64,000 nucleotides of DNA from Dolichospermum sp. UHCC 0259. Lineage in GTDB: Bacteria; Cyanobacteriota; Cyanobacteriia; Cyanobacteriales; Nostocaceae. Position 1 is the stretch's first letter; every line of letters starts with the position of its first letter. The notes beneath the pieces were generated by a model. The model made no database searches and had not been told where the DNA came from. It saw only the letters and a list, made by a program, of their open reading frames with translations. Below are positions 35,698-44,509 of this stretch, piece after piece. The DNA lies in NCBI RefSeq assembly GCF_009711935.1, contig NZ_VIKX01000014.1, positions 1 to 64,000 of the forward strand, written 5' to 3'. The translations under genes were made by a program, and so were the position numbers.

Positions 35698-35790
35698 CTT
35701 CTTCCTCCCCCTACTTCCCTTACTTCCCCTACTCCCCCTACTTCCTCTACTCCCCCTACTTCCTCTACTCCTGACTCCTGACTCCTCTTC
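35698..35790. repeat. Pyrimidine-rich tandem repeat
   Basis: Units of the type CCCCCTACTT / CCTCTACT and then CCTGACT repeat across about 90 bp, strongly strand-biased to C and T. It directly follows the shortened end of the TPR-CHAT gene. Confidence 0.75.
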
Positions 35791-35792
35791 CC

Positions 35793-38711
35793 TTAATAAC
35801 TCAAAAAATCCTTAGAAATAGCAAAGGTTTCGCCAATGATTTCTGATGCTAATTGATCAGATTTGAGTAGAGGATAGTCCTGATGACCATGATATTGATG
35901 ACCATTAGAGAATGATTGAGATTGTAAATAAATTCCCATCGCTACACTAGGTAGATAGTTAATATTGTAATTTGCCACCTTTTCAGAAGCTACCGAAGCA
36001 AAAGACAGATTAAATAAACTGTGCAAAGGTAACTTGTACAGGTCACGGTGGGGAATTAAAATGATTGTTTCTACCCCTTCTAATTCCTGAATAATTGTGG
36101 AAATATTCAAGATATTTTGTAACTGTAATAGTTTGGATAGTGTAGCTGACTGTTGCCAATCTGCTAACCATTGTTCAAATTCAATTAAGCGTCTTACTCC
36201 CTCTGGAATTGTTTCTATATCTTGGATGGGTGTCAACAGTAAAATGGGAGATGGGGCTTGATCTTTGATAATGAATGTGTGCAAAGCGGCTGGACTAATA
36301 TGCCAATAAATTATGGCTGTGGAGGGATTCAGCAATTTTTGAATAACGTGATAATTTCCTGACTGAATTTGATAATTTAAATCAGGTATTAACCACTGTA
36401 AACAATTATTTTTACCCTGTTCAGCGATTTCCCAAGCTTCTACTAAATCTCCTGTATTTACAGCCAAATCAACTGCTAGTTGTCCCAATCCTGTGAATTT
36501 TAGTACCAGTTGTTTTTTATTTTCATCAGAACGAGTGGGCTGAGTGAGTAATTGTTGTAATAATTCAATTCCCCATTTTTGTAGTTCTTGGGCGGCTGTT
36601 GTTTCTCCTAAGCAAACCAAAACTTTGACTAGAAGTTGCAAAATTTCTAAATGCAAGTCAGGAAAATCTTCTGGTGTGAGGGTGGATAGTGCGAATTGGT
36701 ATTCAGACATGGCATGATGCCAATAATCACGAGGTGCAGTTGCTTTTTTGCCTTGCTCGTAATAAGTATTACCAACAGCTATATGTAATCTTCCCCAACC
36801 TTCGGGATGAGTATCGGGGCGAAGATGTTTTAAGCCTTCTTGATAACTGGCTAATTTACCTTCATAGCCGCCTAAGTTGAGGGCGGGATTGGCGGCAGAA
36901 ATGCTACTAACTATCATTAGTGATGATTCTTGGGGGGTGAGATGACCAGCAGCCGCCCCTCTTCCTAGCCAAGCTTCCCAATAGTCTAGTTTAATTTCTA
37001 AGGCGCTGTCATAGCAGGAAATGGCTTGAGGGAAACGATCTAGGTAAAATAGGGCTACGGCTTGGTTATACCATGCGGGATGGAAATCTGGTTTAATAGC
37101 GATCGCTTGTTGATAGGAGGCGATCGCATCTTCCCGACAACCTAAGTTTTCAAAGGACACACCTCGGTTATACCAAGCTAAATAAAATCCTGGTTGCACA
37201 GCCAGGGCTTGGTCCCAAGACTCAATCGCTTCTGACCATTGTTTTAAATTAAATAGCACTACACCCCGATCTATCCATACTTCATGATAGTTTGGTTCGA
37301 GATCGAGGGCTTGGTCATAACTAGCGATCGCCTCTGCATATTGCTCAACCACAGCTAAAGCTATACCCCGGTAATACCAAGTTTCCGCATCTTGGGGTTC
37401 TAAATTCAAGGCTTGATCATAACTATCAATAGCCTCCCCAATCAAACCTAACTTGAGTAATGCCAAGCCTCTACTAGACCAAGCTTCTTGGTAATCTGGT
37501 TTAATAGCGATCGCCTGATCAAAAGAAGCAATAGCCCCATCAAAGTCTCCTAGCTCACCAAGAATACCACCTCGGTTATACCAAACCTTATAGAAATCGG
37601 GTTTGAGAGCCAATGTTTGGTCATAAGCAGCGATCGCCTCTGTAAACCGTTGCAAATAAAACAGTGTTAACCCCTGATTAAACCAATACTCATAAGCTTG
37701 AGGTTGGATTTGACTAGCTCGTTCATACAAATCCAAAGCCATTAATAAATTTCCAGCCTTAGCTTGCTGCAAACCTTCATAAAAGAAACTTTCTGCCGGA
37801 TTGGTAACAACCATTTGTGATCTAAATTGCTGCACAATCTGACCATCACGAATTGCCAATTCCGACGCTAACTGCTGAACAAGATTGTTACTTTGTTCCA
37901 ACTGCACCACCAACTCATCGAAAGTGGATGCTAACTGCGGTTCTAAATTTACCAAAGACTCAGGCCAGCTTCTCTCCCTTGGAGATTCTGGATCAGAAAT
38001 TACATCCGCAACATTGTGGGAAAATTCCTGAATTTTATGCTCATAACTCTGATAGTCATTTTCCGTCTTGGCTGCATTGTCAAAAATATCTTCAGCCAAA
38101 GACCCATTATTACTTAACTCTAGAGACTCACTCGTGAATAGATCCTCACCCCTTGGGGATTGGAGATTACTCACAGTTTCCATTTCCTGATATTGCCAGA
38201 TTTGCTCCCCAAATTGGCGCAGCAATTCTTGACCGGGAGTATCTAACTCCTCCTGGGTAGGTATGGAAATTTCCAACTCCTGTGACTCTTGCGTACTTTC
38301 ATATTCCTGATTAAGATTGCGCCGTAATAGCTGCATCCCAATGTCATAGGACAAATTACTAACTTCACCAATCTCCAATTCACCCAGTTTCACCATCCGC
38401 TTGGCTAACTGAAGATTCGGTGCGGGAGAAGCTAATAATTTGTCACCAAATATCAATAGCCAATCTATCCAACGGTCAATAGTAATGCGCGGTTCCATCC
38501 GCTGCAAATACTTTAATGCCCATTGTTGTCCTCGCGCTTGATGCACTCCTTCTAGGAGTTCGTTAAATAAGGACTCTAGATCCGCATTCGTGAGTTCTGG
38601 TGGTTGATCTGCCACCAGGTTGCCTTGACTAGTCCTGGGATCACTTATCCCAAGACTGCCAAAGGGGTACTGTAAAAATCTGTTAAGCCACTGCAAGAGC
38701 CACCTGAACAT
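35793..38711 (-). CDS. TPR protein with truncated CHAT domain
   Basis: The 972-residue protein has an N-terminal helical module (about residues 40-125, 'ELTNADLESLFNELLEGVHQ') that is also found in the neighbouring 219-aa protein. An acidic linker follows, then eight tetratricopeptide repeats (about residues 307-580), more helical repeats, and the beginning of a CHAT (caspase-like) domain (about residues 790-972) with 'VETIILIPHRDLYKLPLHSLF' as landmark. The normal CHAT domain continues with a histidine (HFAxHG) and a catalytic cysteine (SACETG); neither is present, because the frame stops after 'SKDFLSY'. I infer loss of about 150 residues at the repeat-rich 3' end. The protein may still work as a TPR scaffold but not as a protease. 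Confidence 0.82.
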   Translation of the reverse strand: MFRWLLQWLNRFLQYPFGSLGISDPRTSQGNLVADQPPELTNADLESLFNELLEGVHQARGQQWALKYLQRMEPRITIDRWIDWLLIFGDKLLASPAPNLQLAKRMVKLGELEIGEVSNLSYDIGMQLLRRNLNQEYESTQESQELEISIPTQEELDTPGQELLRQFGEQIWQYQEMETVSNLQSPRGEDLFTSESLELSNNGSLAEDIFDNAAKTENDYQSYEHKIQEFSHNVADVISDPESPRERSWPESLVNLEPQLASTFDELVVQLEQSNNLVQQLASELAIRDGQIVQQFRSQMVVTNPAESFFYEGLQQAKAGNLLMALDLYERASQIQPQAYEYWFNQGLTLFYLQRFTEAIAAYDQTLALKPDFYKVWYNRGGILGELGDFDGAIASFDQAIAIKPDYQEAWSSRGLALLKLGLIGEAIDSYDQALNLEPQDAETWYYRGIALAVVEQYAEAIASYDQALDLEPNYHEVWIDRGVVLFNLKQWSEAIESWDQALAVQPGFYLAWYNRGVSFENLGCREDAIASYQQAIAIKPDFHPAWYNQAVALFYLDRFPQAISCYDSALEIKLDYWEAWLGRGAAAGHLTPQESSLMIVSSISAANPALNLGGYEGKLASYQEGLKHLRPDTHPEGWGRLHIAVGNTYYEQGKKATAPRDYWHHAMSEYQFALSTLTPEDFPDLHLEILQLLVKVLVCLGETTAAQELQKWGIELLQQLLTQPTRSDENKKQLVLKFTGLGQLAVDLAVNTGDLVEAWEIAEQGKNNCLQWLIPDLNYQIQSGNYHVIQKLLNPSTAIIYWHISPAALHTFIIKDQAPSPILLLTPIQDIETIPEGVRRLIEFEQWLADWQQSATLSKLLQLQNILNISTIIQELEGVETIILIPHRDLYKLPLHSLFNLSFASVASEKVANYNINYLPSVAMGIYLQSQSFSNGHQYHGHQDYPLLKSDQLASEIIGETFAISKDFLSY

Positions 38712-38988
38712 CTGCCAATTTATGGGATTTTCTTTCTCCTAGATTGTAGCTATCGTTGTGTCAAAAAAATTATTAATTACGGAAAGGTCTAGAAAACCTA
38801 ATAAACCTACGTAACAATACTGATAGCTACACTGAACAAATCAAACTTAAGTGATGGGGATTTGTCGTCATCAGACTGAGTTAAAAATCCTTTTTATACT
38901 ATTTCACAAAAAGCGCAATTTTACCTAACCTTGTGTTTTCTCAAACTGGAAACTATGATCACAAAAAGTGATTAGCCCCCAGTTTTGA

Positions 38989-39648
38989 TTATACAGACGG
39001 TTCGTTCGCTTCATTATACTGATTAACCAATACCTGAATAATCTCTTCGGGATTTTGTGTTTCCACTCCTAATTGTTGGGAGATTTGTTCACATAGGGTC
39101 TCATCCTGTTGCAACATAATCAAGAGTTCATCTAGGGTAACAGTCTTGTATTCCCCTTCTGGTAAATTTTCCTCTATGTTGGCAGATTCAAAGGGGTTAT
39201 TCTCTACTGCATCAGGACCGTCATATTCCCAAACTGGTTCACCTGGGTTGAGTGTTAAGACTTTCATGCCTATATCGTAGGACAGATTGCTGATTTCCCC
39301 AACTTCCAACTCGCCAAGTTGGACTAATCTTGTTGCTAATTCATTATGAGGTTTAGCTGATGCTAATAATCTGTCTCCAAAACGAATTAACCATTCTAAC
39401 CATTGTTGGGTGCTAACACGATGTTCAAGATTATGTAACCATTTTTGCGCCCAAGCTTGTCCCTTGACCTGATGAACCCCTTCTAGTAGCTCTGTAAATA
39501 GAAATTCTAAATCTGTATCACTTAGGGGTGGTGCTACTTGTGTGGGGACTTCCTCTCGACTGGGGGTGAGATTTTGTTTACCAGCAAACAAGCGCTGAAA
39601 AAATTTTTTGAGCCATTGAATTAGCCGCTTGAACATTTGATGCACCAT
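38989..39648 (-). CDS. Stand-alone copy of the TPR-CHAT protein's N-terminal module
   Basis: This 219-residue protein's residues about 40-130 match the N-terminal module of the 972-aa neighbour: 'LFTELLEGVHQVKGQAWAQK' against LFNELLEGVHQARGQQWALK, and 'QLGELEVGEISNLSYDIGMK' against KLGELEIGEVSNLSYDIGMQ. The N terminus is basic and amphipathic (MFKRLIQWLKKFFQRLF), as in the neighbour, possibly a membrane-surface contact. The C-terminal part is acidic ('TLDELLIMLQQDETLCEQIS') and has no TPR or CHAT part. The ATG at 39648 is used, but a second methionine four codons later (MFKRL) is equally possible. Function unknown; same-strand position upstream suggests a partner of the TPR-CHAT protein. Confidence 0.75.
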   Translation of the reverse strand: MVHQMFKRLIQWLKKFFQRLFAGKQNLTPSREEVPTQVAPPLSDTDLEFLFTELLEGVHQVKGQAWAQKWLHNLEHRVSTQQWLEWLIRFGDRLLASAKPHNELATRLVQLGELEVGEISNLSYDIGMKVLTLNPGEPVWEYDGPDAVENNPFESANIEENLPEGEYKTVTLDELLIMLQQDETLCEQISQQLGVETQNPEEIIQVLVNQYNEANEPSV

Positions 39649-39777
39649 TGATGTTGCCTATTAAAATTTTAGCTGTGTGAGCGACCAGCGGCTATGTCCA
39701 ATGGAAAATTGCCATGAGTTGTTAGAATAGTAAAACCCAAAAATTTACCTGGGATATACGGATTTAAACCTGTCTCC

Positions 39778-41715
39778 ATGTCTTACGAACCCCTGCACCA
39801 TAAGTATCGGCCAAAGAGCTTCGCTGAACTGGTGGGTCAAGAGGCGATCGCTACTACCCTAACAAATGCCATTCTTTCAGCGAAAATCGCCCCTGCCTAT
39901 TTGTTCACTGGCCCCAGAGGTACAGGAAAAACTTCCAGTGCGAGAATTTTGGCTAAATCTCTCAATTGTCTTCAAGGCAACCAACCAACCCCCCAACCCT
40001 GCGGCGTTTGTGAAATCTGTCAGGGTATTACTAAAGGCTATTCTACCGATGTTATTGAAATTGACGCTGCTAGTAACACGGGTGTTGATAACATCCGGGA
40101 ACTAATTGAACGGGCGCAGTTTGCCCCGATGCAGTGCCGTTATAAAGTGTATGTGATTGATGAATGTCATATGTTAAGTACCGCAGCGTTCAATGCGTTA
40201 CTTAAAACCCTAGAAGAACCACCTAAGCACGTTGTTTTCGTTCTGGCGACAACAGACCCCCAAAGGGTATTACCAACAATTATTTCTCGTTGTCAAAGGT
40301 TTGATTTTCGACGGATTCAGTTAGAGGCAATGGTAAAACATTTAACACATATTGCCGATAAAGAAAGTATTAATATTTCCCATGATTCTCTGACTTTAGT
40401 AGGACAAATTGCCCAAGGGGGATTAAGAGATGCAGAAAGTTTATTAGATCAATTAGCTTTAGTCGCTGGGGAAGTGACACCGGATAAAGTTTGGGACTTG
40501 GTGGGTTCAGTCAGCGAAAAAGACCTATTTGGGTTGTTAGAAGCGATCGCTCAAGATCAAGCAGAAATAGTCCTAGACACTACCCGAAAAATCCTCGATA
40601 GAGGACGAGAACCCCTAATTATTCTCCAAAATCTCGCCGCTTTTTATCGAGATTTTCTCATCGCTAAAACTGCCCCCAATCGTCAAGATTTAGTTGCTTG
40701 TACTCAGTCAACCTGGACATCATTAGTTGAATTTGCCCAGAAATTTGACATCAGTACCATCTTACTAGGACAACAACACCTGAGAACAGCCGAAGTCCAA
40801 CTAAAAAATACCACTCAACCCCGGTTATGGTTAGAAGTCACATTACTAGGATTATTACCCAGCGCTAATATTCAAATCCAAACTGCAAATATCCCGCCAA
40901 GAACCAATACAACCGCACCACCAGCATATCCACCCGTTGCTGCACCACCAGCATATCCACCCACAAATCACAATCCATCTGTTAATTTCGCACCACCACC
41001 CCCAGAACCTGTATCTTCACCACCCACAAACCTTCAACCAGCCACAGTACAACCAGCAGCAGAAGGTTCACAACACGATTTAACTCAACTGTGGCAACAA
41101 GTTCGTGGACATATTCAGCAACTACCCACGCAGGCATTACTGGGTCAAATGTGCCATTTATTGGAATTTAATGGTCATACTGCCCGTGTAGGTGTAAAAG
41201 CGGTTTGGTATGACAAAGTGAAATCTTATTTACCTATTATTACCACAGCCTTTAGACAAACTTTCCAGCAAGAAATTCAAGTTACTTTAGAAAAAGCTAC
41301 CACTGCAAACGCCACATCTACCAGAAGAAATCCACCACCAACTTCTCCTCCAGTTCAACAACCACCCCAACCTACATATCAACAAACCCCAGAACCACAA
41401 CCTACACCACAACCCACACCACAACACATACCACAACCAGTAGCTACAGTATCCACACCATTACCAGCACCAGTCAAAATTGAGCCTGTTGTTACCAATG
41501 CAGCACCAGTACAAACTATTTCTCCGCCACAGGTATCACCATCTCCATCAAATTGGGATCATGATGGAGTCATTAAAGCTGCGGAAAGTTTAGCAAAATT
41601 CTTTTCGGGAGAAATCATTCGGATGACAGATGACAGTTTTCAATTATCGGACTCTGTTAATTCAACAGAAACGCCTGAGATATATGAATCCTATGTTGAT
41701 GATGAATATATTTGA
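39778..41715 (+). CDS. dnaX: DNA polymerase III subunit gamma/tau
   Basis: DnaX is the AAA+ ATPase that forms the clamp-loader core and loads the beta sliding clamp. The 645-residue chain has Walker A GPRGTGKTSSA, a zinc module with cysteines in 'CLQGNQPTPQPCGVCEIC', Walker B 'VYVIDECHM' and the sensor 1 'VLATTDP' region. The C-terminal third is rich in proline and glutamine and includes repeats such as PPAYPPVAAPPAYPP. No intein is inserted at the P-loop, although some cyanobacterial dnaX genes carry one. The start ATG at 39778 gives 'MSYEPLHHKYRPKSF'. The stop is followed by a hairpin repeat. Confidence 0.96.
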   Translation: MSYEPLHHKYRPKSFAELVGQEAIATTLTNAILSAKIAPAYLFTGPRGTGKTSSARILAKSLNCLQGNQPTPQPCGVCEICQGITKGYSTDVIEIDAASNTGVDNIRELIERAQFAPMQCRYKVYVIDECHMLSTAAFNALLKTLEEPPKHVVFVLATTDPQRVLPTIISRCQRFDFRRIQLEAMVKHLTHIADKESINISHDSLTLVGQIAQGGLRDAESLLDQLALVAGEVTPDKVWDLVGSVSEKDLFGLLEAIAQDQAEIVLDTTRKILDRGREPLIILQNLAAFYRDFLIAKTAPNRQDLVACTQSTWTSLVEFAQKFDISTILLGQQHLRTAEVQLKNTTQPRLWLEVTLLGLLPSANIQIQTANIPPRTNTTAPPAYPPVAAPPAYPPTNHNPSVNFAPPPPEPVSSPPTNLQPATVQPAAEGSQHDLTQLWQQVRGHIQQLPTQALLGQMCHLLEFNGHTARVGVKAVWYDKVKSYLPIITTAFRQTFQQEIQVTLEKATTANATSTRRNPPPTSPPVQQPPQPTYQQTPEPQPTPQPTPQHIPQPVATVSTPLPAPVKIEPVVTNAAPVQTISPPQVSPSPSNWDHDGVIKAAESLAKFFSGEIIRMTDDSFQLSDSVNSTETPEIYESYVDDEYI

Positions 41716-41716
41716 T

Positions 41717-41770
41717 AGGAGTCAGGAGGTAGGGGCGCAGGGCCTGCGCCCTTTCTTGGGAGTCAGGAGT
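41717..41770. repeat. Hairpin repeat after dnaX (second copy)
   Basis: AGGAGTCAGGAGGTAGGGGC continues through GCAGGGCCTGCGCCC to AGTCAGGAGT. Its order of words matches the element at 34033-34075. The central palindrome GGGCGCAGG/CCTGCGCCC could end dnaX transcription. Confidence 0.6.
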
Positions 41771-41851
41771 AAAACTGGGTTGTTGTCTAGCTTTGAATTT
41801 ACAGCAAATTGTCATCAAACCTGTAACAAGAACTCCTGATCATAAATAAAC

Positions 41852-43894
41852 CTAACGCAATGCCGGTGGCAATCGTGGTCTACCAGTAGAAATTGCATAG
41901 TTAATTACTAACAATTGTAACCATAATCCTGGAAAGCGATTTTCTAACCAAGATTGATTCCATTTTAAAAATTTTGGAAACCATGTCCCCAAAATCAAAC
42001 TGATGAAAGCATGACGAGCAAAGCTCACATAATTACCCAACCAGCGTAATAAATCTCGCCAACCAGCTAATTGCCAAATCCACAATAATAAAGCGGGATT
42101 TTTCACGGCTGCTTTCAAAGCTAGACGATTAAAAGTGAACCAATCACAACGGTCTTTAATGAAATTATCTGTAACTTCCGGGGTTTCATCTGTTAATAAC
42201 CCAAAGAAAGTATTCAGCATCGCATTTACCAGTTGAGGTGCTATGAATTTACCAGTGGGAACCATCATTCCCTTAGAAAACAACCACATTACAGCCACAT
42301 TACTTTGGTAAGCTCGAATTTTATTTAAGTGTTGCTGACTTAATAAATCATGTTTGAGGGCGATATTTAACAGAGTAGTTAATCGGTCTAAATTGCGAAC
42401 TAGAGAACCAAACCCAGTAAAAACCAGAGGAGATTGCAAAGAAGCAGCATCACCAATGGCAATTAATCTATCAACGGCAATAGTGCGATCGCTACTATCT
42501 ACACTAAAATGTCCTGGTATATAGCCAAAAGTGGGTTTTCTCCAGACTAATTTATCCAAATCACAACGCCGATACTCTGGCAAAATCGTGAAAAAATCCT
42601 CATACATTTCCAGCAGAGAACCAGGATTTTGCTCATTCACCTCATGATAGTGAAACAGATAAATCGTCAACTCTTCCCCAACCCCAGGAAACAACTCCCA
42701 AATCAACTGTCGTCCCCTAGAAATATCCCCATGACTATAGAGAACATCGCCATATTCAGAATCCCAAACCCCAGGCTCAAAGCCCTTTTCAATCACCGCT
42801 CCCACCGTTGGACACACACTATCAAAAGCCCGACCACCATTTAATTGCCAAGCAATTGGTGAAGCCGTTCCCATTGCATCTATCAACAACCGTCCACTCA
42901 CTTGCCGTTCATTGCCACTAGGCAAATGTTTGACATTAATAGCAACTTGTGTAGAACTAATATTCACCTGGGAAAACTCCGTCTCATCCCAAATATCACC
43001 ACCAGCAGCCTGAAGTTTTTGTCCACATAATGCCAGTAACCTTTCTGAATCTAAAGCTATATTCAAGACAGTAGGAGTGTGGAGAACAGGCGATTTTAAC
43101 TTAGCAGGATTATTCCCATCAAAAAACTTATTAAAACCGTCCTTATACTCCCTAGAAATAATTTCTGCTAATTCCGCATTTGTTAACAAACCCAAATTGA
43201 TTAAACTTTGGATTTCATCACGAGAAATATTCCATTCTCTATTCATTTTACCAAAAGGTAATCTTTCCACCAGCAGCACCTTATAGCCCAATTTAGCCAT
43301 CACCGCCGCATGAATTGACCCCAAAGCGCCACCAATATAAATCAGGTCATACTCAGGACTAGCCGCAGGAGAAAGAACAGGTGATTTTTCCTGACTATTT
43401 CCTTCATAAAACACCACTTGCCGGGGCTTTTGCGGATTTCTGACCCCTTCTCGCCACCGTTGTTCCCACCAGTAAGCCCGGTTGAGATGATATTCCCCAT
43501 TCGGCATTTTCTGAAAATACTTAACAGTTAGGGGATAATAGGGTTCTAACTCTGTAAAAATTGACTTTTGGGCATCAATAACAGGTAATTCCGGGTAGCA
43601 ATTAGGAAACCGACCTCTAATTTCCTGCGTCAGCGATTCCAGAATCCGTCTCTCCCCCGGAAAAGGTTTATCTCCCCAACGGAATACCTTGAGGTAAGTT
43701 GTTCGCTGCACCGACCACACAAATACAGACAGTTCCACATCATCAGCAGTGGGACTTTGAACAGCGCTTCTCAACCGCAAACCATCTGGGGTAATTAATT
43801 TTTGTCCATTTTCGACCACAAAATCTGTTTGTAGCCATTTACTAACGGATACTGTATCGGGCGTAGGAATTTCTAAATAAAGAAGTTCTTGCAT
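41852..43894 (-). CDS. cruA: CruA/CruP-type lycopene cyclase family flavoprotein
   Basis: This 680-residue FAD-dependent oxidoreductase-like protein has an N-terminal region of about 180 residues, then a Rossmann FAD-binding motif ('DLIYIGGALGSIHAAVMAKLGY'-type, GGALG). The CruA/CruP hallmark 'MNREWNISRDE' follows about 40 residues later. 'LLIDAMGTASPIAW' and 'DRLIAIGDAASLQSPLVFTG' are the later FAD-binding motifs. Length and the FGKMNREWNISR wording favour CruA, the lycopene cyclase of green sulfur bacteria and many cyanobacteria, over CruP. That choice is from memory and not certain. If so, it makes beta- or gamma-carotene from lycopene at the membrane. It is monocistronic here. Confidence 0.72.
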   Translation of the reverse strand: MQELLYLEIPTPDTVSVSKWLQTDFVVENGQKLITPDGLRLRSAVQSPTADDVELSVFVWSVQRTTYLKVFRWGDKPFPGERRILESLTQEIRGRFPNCYPELPVIDAQKSIFTELEPYYPLTVKYFQKMPNGEYHLNRAYWWEQRWREGVRNPQKPRQVVFYEGNSQEKSPVLSPAASPEYDLIYIGGALGSIHAAVMAKLGYKVLLVERLPFGKMNREWNISRDEIQSLINLGLLTNAELAEIISREYKDGFNKFFDGNNPAKLKSPVLHTPTVLNIALDSERLLALCGQKLQAAGGDIWDETEFSQVNISSTQVAINVKHLPSGNERQVSGRLLIDAMGTASPIAWQLNGGRAFDSVCPTVGAVIEKGFEPGVWDSEYGDVLYSHGDISRGRQLIWELFPGVGEELTIYLFHYHEVNEQNPGSLLEMYEDFFTILPEYRRCDLDKLVWRKPTFGYIPGHFSVDSSDRTIAVDRLIAIGDAASLQSPLVFTGFGSLVRNLDRLTTLLNIALKHDLLSQQHLNKIRAYQSNVAVMWLFSKGMMVPTGKFIAPQLVNAMLNTFFGLLTDETPEVTDNFIKDRCDWFTFNRLALKAAVKNPALLLWIWQLAGWRDLLRWLGNYVSFARHAFISLILGTWFPKFLKWNQSWLENRFPGLWLQLLVINYAISTGRPRLPPALR

Positions 43895-44204
43895 ATTTTT
43901 CTGATATCTCCTATCAATCTACTCACTTAGACAGATTAAAAAAAGGCAGAAACTAGGTTAGACTCTGCGCTAATTAACTTCATAAAGATCCCATAAAGAA
44001 TTTTAATGATTTATCAAGTGTAAGGACTCAGGATACAGAATATCTGATATGGCAGGTAACAGGGAAAAGAAACACAAGAGAAAAATATTCTTCATCCTTC
44101 TTTCTGCCTGCTGACTCCTGACTCCTGACCCTTCGACAAGCTCAGGGCATCGCTCCTGACTATCAAGTTTATTGTTCATATTGTAAATTTCCTAAACCCA
44201 CGCC
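43895..44204. other. Intergenic region with CTGACTC repeats
   Basis: No gene is visible in 310 bp. It contains several CTGACTCCTGACTCC units (about 44108-44130) and the hairpin CCCTTCGACAAGCTCAGGG-type palindrome (about 44128-44148), both common interspersed sequences. It must include the promoters of the two divergent genes. Confidence 0.55.
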
Positions 44205-44438
44205 ATGAATTATCCTATCCCAGACAGTCCCCAAGAAATATCTGCACTCAGAAAACAACCAGTTGATGAAGAACTAGTTGCTGCGGTAATTGCTGGTGTA
44301 GTTAGAGTTGTTCGCGCACAGGGTCAGTCCTTAGATCAATTAACGACCCAAGTATTAGCGGATGATCAAATGTTAGATAGACAACAAAGACGCTGGTTAA
44401 GTCAGTTGGTTACTCAAGCATGGGAAAACTTTCCTTAA
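44205..44438 (+). CDS. Small hypothetical protein, 77 aa
   Basis: The 77-residue soluble protein is helical throughout, with a hydrophobic central helix ('VDEELVAAVIAGVVRVVRAQ') too polar to be a membrane span and a C-terminal 'RRWLSQLVTQAWENFP'. No close named family is recognised. The codon use and the lack of an opposing frame support a real gene. It lies convergent to the kinase-GUN4 gene (72-bp gap). Confidence 0.65.
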   Translation: MNYPIPDSPQEISALRKQPVDEELVAAVIAGVVRVVRAQGQSLDQLTTQVLADDQMLDRQQRRWLSQLVTQAWENFP

Positions 44439-44509
44439 TACCTACAATATGTACTTGAGAAGGTCATAACTTGCGTTTTTACATCCATGTATTCCCTTTA
44501 AGCAAAAGC

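Noticed and set aside
39778-41715. Possible intein in dnaX
   Set aside because: The Walker A region and all AAA+ motifs are continuous, and the length is normal without an intein.
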